Below are positions 22,143-23,857 of a DNA stretch of 23,857 bases, piece after piece. Under the pieces are notes generated by a model. The model had not been told where the DNA came from and did not search any database. It worked only from the letters and a program-made list of their open reading frames with translations. Every line of letters starts with the position of its first letter. Position 1 is the stretch's first letter. The translations under genes were made by a program, and so were the position numbers. Source of the DNA: JAICJJ01 sp039809985 (GTDB lineage: Bacteria; Chloroflexota; Chloroflexia; Thermomicrobiales; UBA6265); assembly GCA_039809985.1 (NCBI GenBank), contig JBDHWC010000035.1, positions 1 to 23,857 on the forward strand, read 5' to 3'.

Positions 22143-23032
22143 GCGCCGGGACCGCCGCCGCGCCCGCCCCCGGCCGCTCGGCGGGCCGGGCCCGCGTCGC
22201 GCCGGCGCGGATCGTGCTGCTGCTCTTCACCGCGCTGGTGCTGCTCTACCTCGTCTTCCCGATCTTCGTCATCGTGCCGCTCTCGTTCAGCTCCGCGAAG
22301 TACCTGCAGTTCCCGCCACCCGGCTTCTCGACCCAGTGGTACGAGAGCTACTTCGGGCAGGACGCGTGGACCGACGCGACCCGGCTGAGCCTCGGCATCG
22401 CGACCTTCGCCGCGGTGCTGGCGACGGTGCTGGGGACCGCGGCGGCGCTGTCGCTGGTCCGCGGCCGGTACCCTGGCAAGCAGGCGGTCAACTCGTTCAT
22501 CGTCTCGCCGCTGGTGATCCCGGGGATCATCGTCGCCATCGGCGTCTACTTCTTCTACGCCCGGATCCGGCTCATCGGCAGCCCGCTGGCGCTGGCGCTG
22601 GCCCACACCGCGCTGGCGATCCCGTTCGTGGTGATCAACGTCTCGGCGACGCTGGAGGGGTTCGACGAGCGGCTCGAGTGGGCGGCGATGAACCTCGGCG
22701 CGAACCGGCTGCAAACGTTCCTGCGGGTGACGCTGCCGATCATCCGGCCGGGGGTCTTCGCCGGCTTCCTGTTCGCCTTCATCACCTCGTTCGACGAACT
22801 CATCGTTGCCCTCTTCGTCAGCGGCACCGGCGCGGTGACGCTGCCGATCAAGATGTGGGAGAGCCTGCGGCAGGACATCGACCCGACCATCGCCGCCGTC
22901 TCCACGATGCTGATCACCGTCTCGGTCCTCGTCCTGCTCAGCGCCGAGCTGCTGCGGACGCGCGGCGAGCGGATGCGCACCGCGAAGGTGCCGGAGCCGG
23001 ACGAGGCGGCGGTCCGCGGCGCACTGGAGTAG
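22139..23032 (+). CDS. potC: Polyamine-type ABC transporter permease (PotC-like)
   Basis: Second inner-membrane permease (297 aa). Six membrane segments are visible, beginning IVLLLFTALVLLYLVFPIF after a 25-residue Ala/Pro/Arg-rich N-terminus. The docking loop is EWAAMNLGANRLQTFLRVTL followed by PIIRPGVFAGFLFAFITSFDE, typical of PotC. The C-terminus ends hydrophilic (EPDEAAVRGALE). It overlaps potB by four bases and has no separate strong ribosome-binding site, consistent with coupling. It is the last gene of the four-gene importer operon. Confidence 0.92.
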   Translation: MSAGTAAAPAPGRSAGRARVAPARIVLLLFTALVLLYLVFPIFVIVPLSFSSAKYLQFPPPGFSTQWYESYFGQDAWTDATRLSLGIATFAAVLATVLGTAAALSLVRGRYPGKQAVNSFIVSPLVIPGIIVAIGVYFFYARIRLIGSPLALALAHTALAIPFVVINVSATLEGFDERLEWAAMNLGANRLQTFLRVTLPIIRPGVFAGFLFAFITSFDELIVALFVSGTGAVTLPIKMWESLRQDIDPTIAAVSTMLITVSVLVLLSAELLRTRGERMRTAKVPEPDEAAVRGALE

Positions 23033-23159
23033 GGGCGGCGGCCGCGCCCTCCCCCAAACCGCCGCGCCCGGTGGATAATCCCCCCGCACGCGGCGGCCCG
23101 GCCCGGCTGCCGGTCGCGGCGCGGCGGGGTACGCCCGAGCAGGCTGGGACAGCGCAACC
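23033..23159. other. Spacer before the CDP-alcohol transferase gene
   Basis: 127 bases. GATAAT at 23074-23079 is a possible -10 element for the following gene, about 80 bases before its start, but no -35 is recognisable. No terminator-like stem of note follows potC, so read-through is possible. Confidence 0.3.
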
Positions 23160-23855
23160 TTGGCCAACCTGATCACCGTCGGCCGACTGCTCCTCCTCTT
23201 CGGCGTCGTCGCCATGCTCTACCACGACCCGGTCGGCCTCGCCTGGCTGACGATGCCGCTGATCATCGTCGTCTTCGCCGGCGACGGCCTCGACGGCTGG
23301 GTGGCGCGGAAGCGGGGCAGCACCTCGCAGTTCGGCGCGATCTTCGACATCGCGGGCGACCGGGTGGTCGAGACGGTGCTCTGGATGGTCTTCGCCGACC
23401 TCGGGGCGATCCCGATCTGGGTGCCGATCGCGGTCGTCACCCGCGGCGCGATGGTCGACGCCCTGCGCGCCGCCTCCTACGGCGACGGGATGACCGCCTT
23501 CGGCGAGAAGAACATGATGCGCTCGGAACTGACCCGCTGGCTGACGGCGGGGCGGTTCATGCGCGGCCTCTACGGCTTCGCCAAGGCGGCCGGCTTCGTC
23601 TTCCTCGCCGGCGAGGTGGCGTGGCGGAGCGCCGGGGCGGCGGGGACGTGGATCGGCCAGCTCTACGACCTGCCCGGGGTGCGCGCCTTCGGCTGGTTCT
23701 GGGTCTGGGCCTCCTTCCTCCTCATGCTGGTGCGCGGGCTGCCGGTGATCCTCGACGCGCTCCCCGCGCTGCGGGAGCGCGACGCCGCGGCCGGGGCCGC
23801 CCCGGTCGCCGGCCCGCCGGTCGAGGCCGGGGCCGCGCCGGAACCCCGGGCCTGA
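23160..23855 (+). CDS. CDP-alcohol phosphatidyltransferase
   Basis: Integral membrane enzyme (231 aa) that moves a phosphatidyl-type group from a CDP-activated lipid to an alcohol, or the reverse. The signature D-x2-D-G-x2-A-R-x8-G-x3-D-x3-D is complete: D42, D45, G46, A49, R50, G59, D63, D67. N-terminal ANLITVGRLLLLF is typical of PgsA-like members. Further hydrophobic segments follow around 85-105, 140-155 and 175-200. The last 25 residues are an Ala/Pro-rich hydrophilic tail. The start is TTG with only a weak site (GGGAC), chosen because the conserved N-terminus begins there. The acceptor (glycerol phosphate, inositol phosphate or other) cannot be fixed. The gene is complete, ending two bases before the window edge. 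Confidence 0.85.
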   Translation: MANLITVGRLLLLFGVVAMLYHDPVGLAWLTMPLIIVVFAGDGLDGWVARKRGSTSQFGAIFDIAGDRVVETVLWMVFADLGAIPIWVPIAVVTRGAMVDALRAASYGDGMTAFGEKNMMRSELTRWLTAGRFMRGLYGFAKAAGFVFLAGEVAWRSAGAAGTWIGQLYDLPGVRAFGWFWVWASFLLMLVRGLPVILDALPALRERDAAAGAAPVAGPPVEAGAAPEPRA

Positions 23856-23857
23856 GC

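Noticed and set aside
23074..23079. Firm promoter call at GATAAT before the CDP-alcohol transferase gene
   Set aside because: No -35 at suitable spacing; kept only as a note in the spacer entry.

Overview
The window is high-GC bacterial chromosomal DNA with long, tightly packed genes and frequent GTG/TTG starts. The gene content suggests a free-living bacterium of the Chloroflexota (Thermomicrobia-like) type: an F420-type nitroreductase homologue, an Stf0-type sulfotransferase, a DUF4239 membrane protein and a Tat-exported polyamine-type binding protein. This placement rests on recalled protein flavour, not on a search, and an actinobacterial or other high-GC lineage is not excluded.

Layout. 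1-5631: the F1Fo ATP synthase operon from subunit b onward (atpF-H-A-G-D-C), closed by a perfect 12-bp hairpin. 5663-7150: a penicillin-binding-protein-like serine hydrolase. 7184-7890 (minus): a type II toxin-antitoxin pair (Phd/YefM-type antitoxin, PIN toxin). 7958-8764 (minus): a DUF4239 membrane protein, divergent from murA (8925-10286), which is followed by a stand-alone response-regulator receiver (10373-10759). 10779-11906 (minus): an Stf0-like sulfotransferase and a small proline-rich hypothetical protein. 12032-12576 and 14155-14526: two arrays of a GC-rich, hairpin-forming ~110-bp repeat that flank one gene, an FAD-dependent amine oxidoreductase (12673-14055, minus). 14667-18466 (minus): an exported sorbosone-dehydrogenase-like beta-propeller, an F420-type nitroreductase-family protein and an M20 amidohydrolase. 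18737-23032 (plus): a complete PotD-A-B-C-type ABC importer divergent from the amidohydrolase. 23160-23855: a CDP-alcohol phosphatidyltransferase.

How the genes fit together. The ATP synthase block is ordinary core metabolism, and murA and the CDP-alcohol transferase serve the cell envelope. The most suggestive accessory assembly is the 12.6-23.0 kb region. An importer for a polyamine-like or other cationic amine/amide solute sits divergent from an amidohydrolase of the aminobenzoyl-glutamate/acyl-amino-acid type, and an FAD amine oxidase resembling gamma-glutamylputrescine oxidase lies about 4.4 kb away. A salvage route of uptake, amide hydrolysis and amine oxidation is a reasonable inference but unproven.

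The least ordinary structure is the repeat pair. Each array ends in long inverted caps, contains hairpin units with compensatory base changes, and is preceded by older, degenerate units in the opposite orientation with the same internal landmark spacing.
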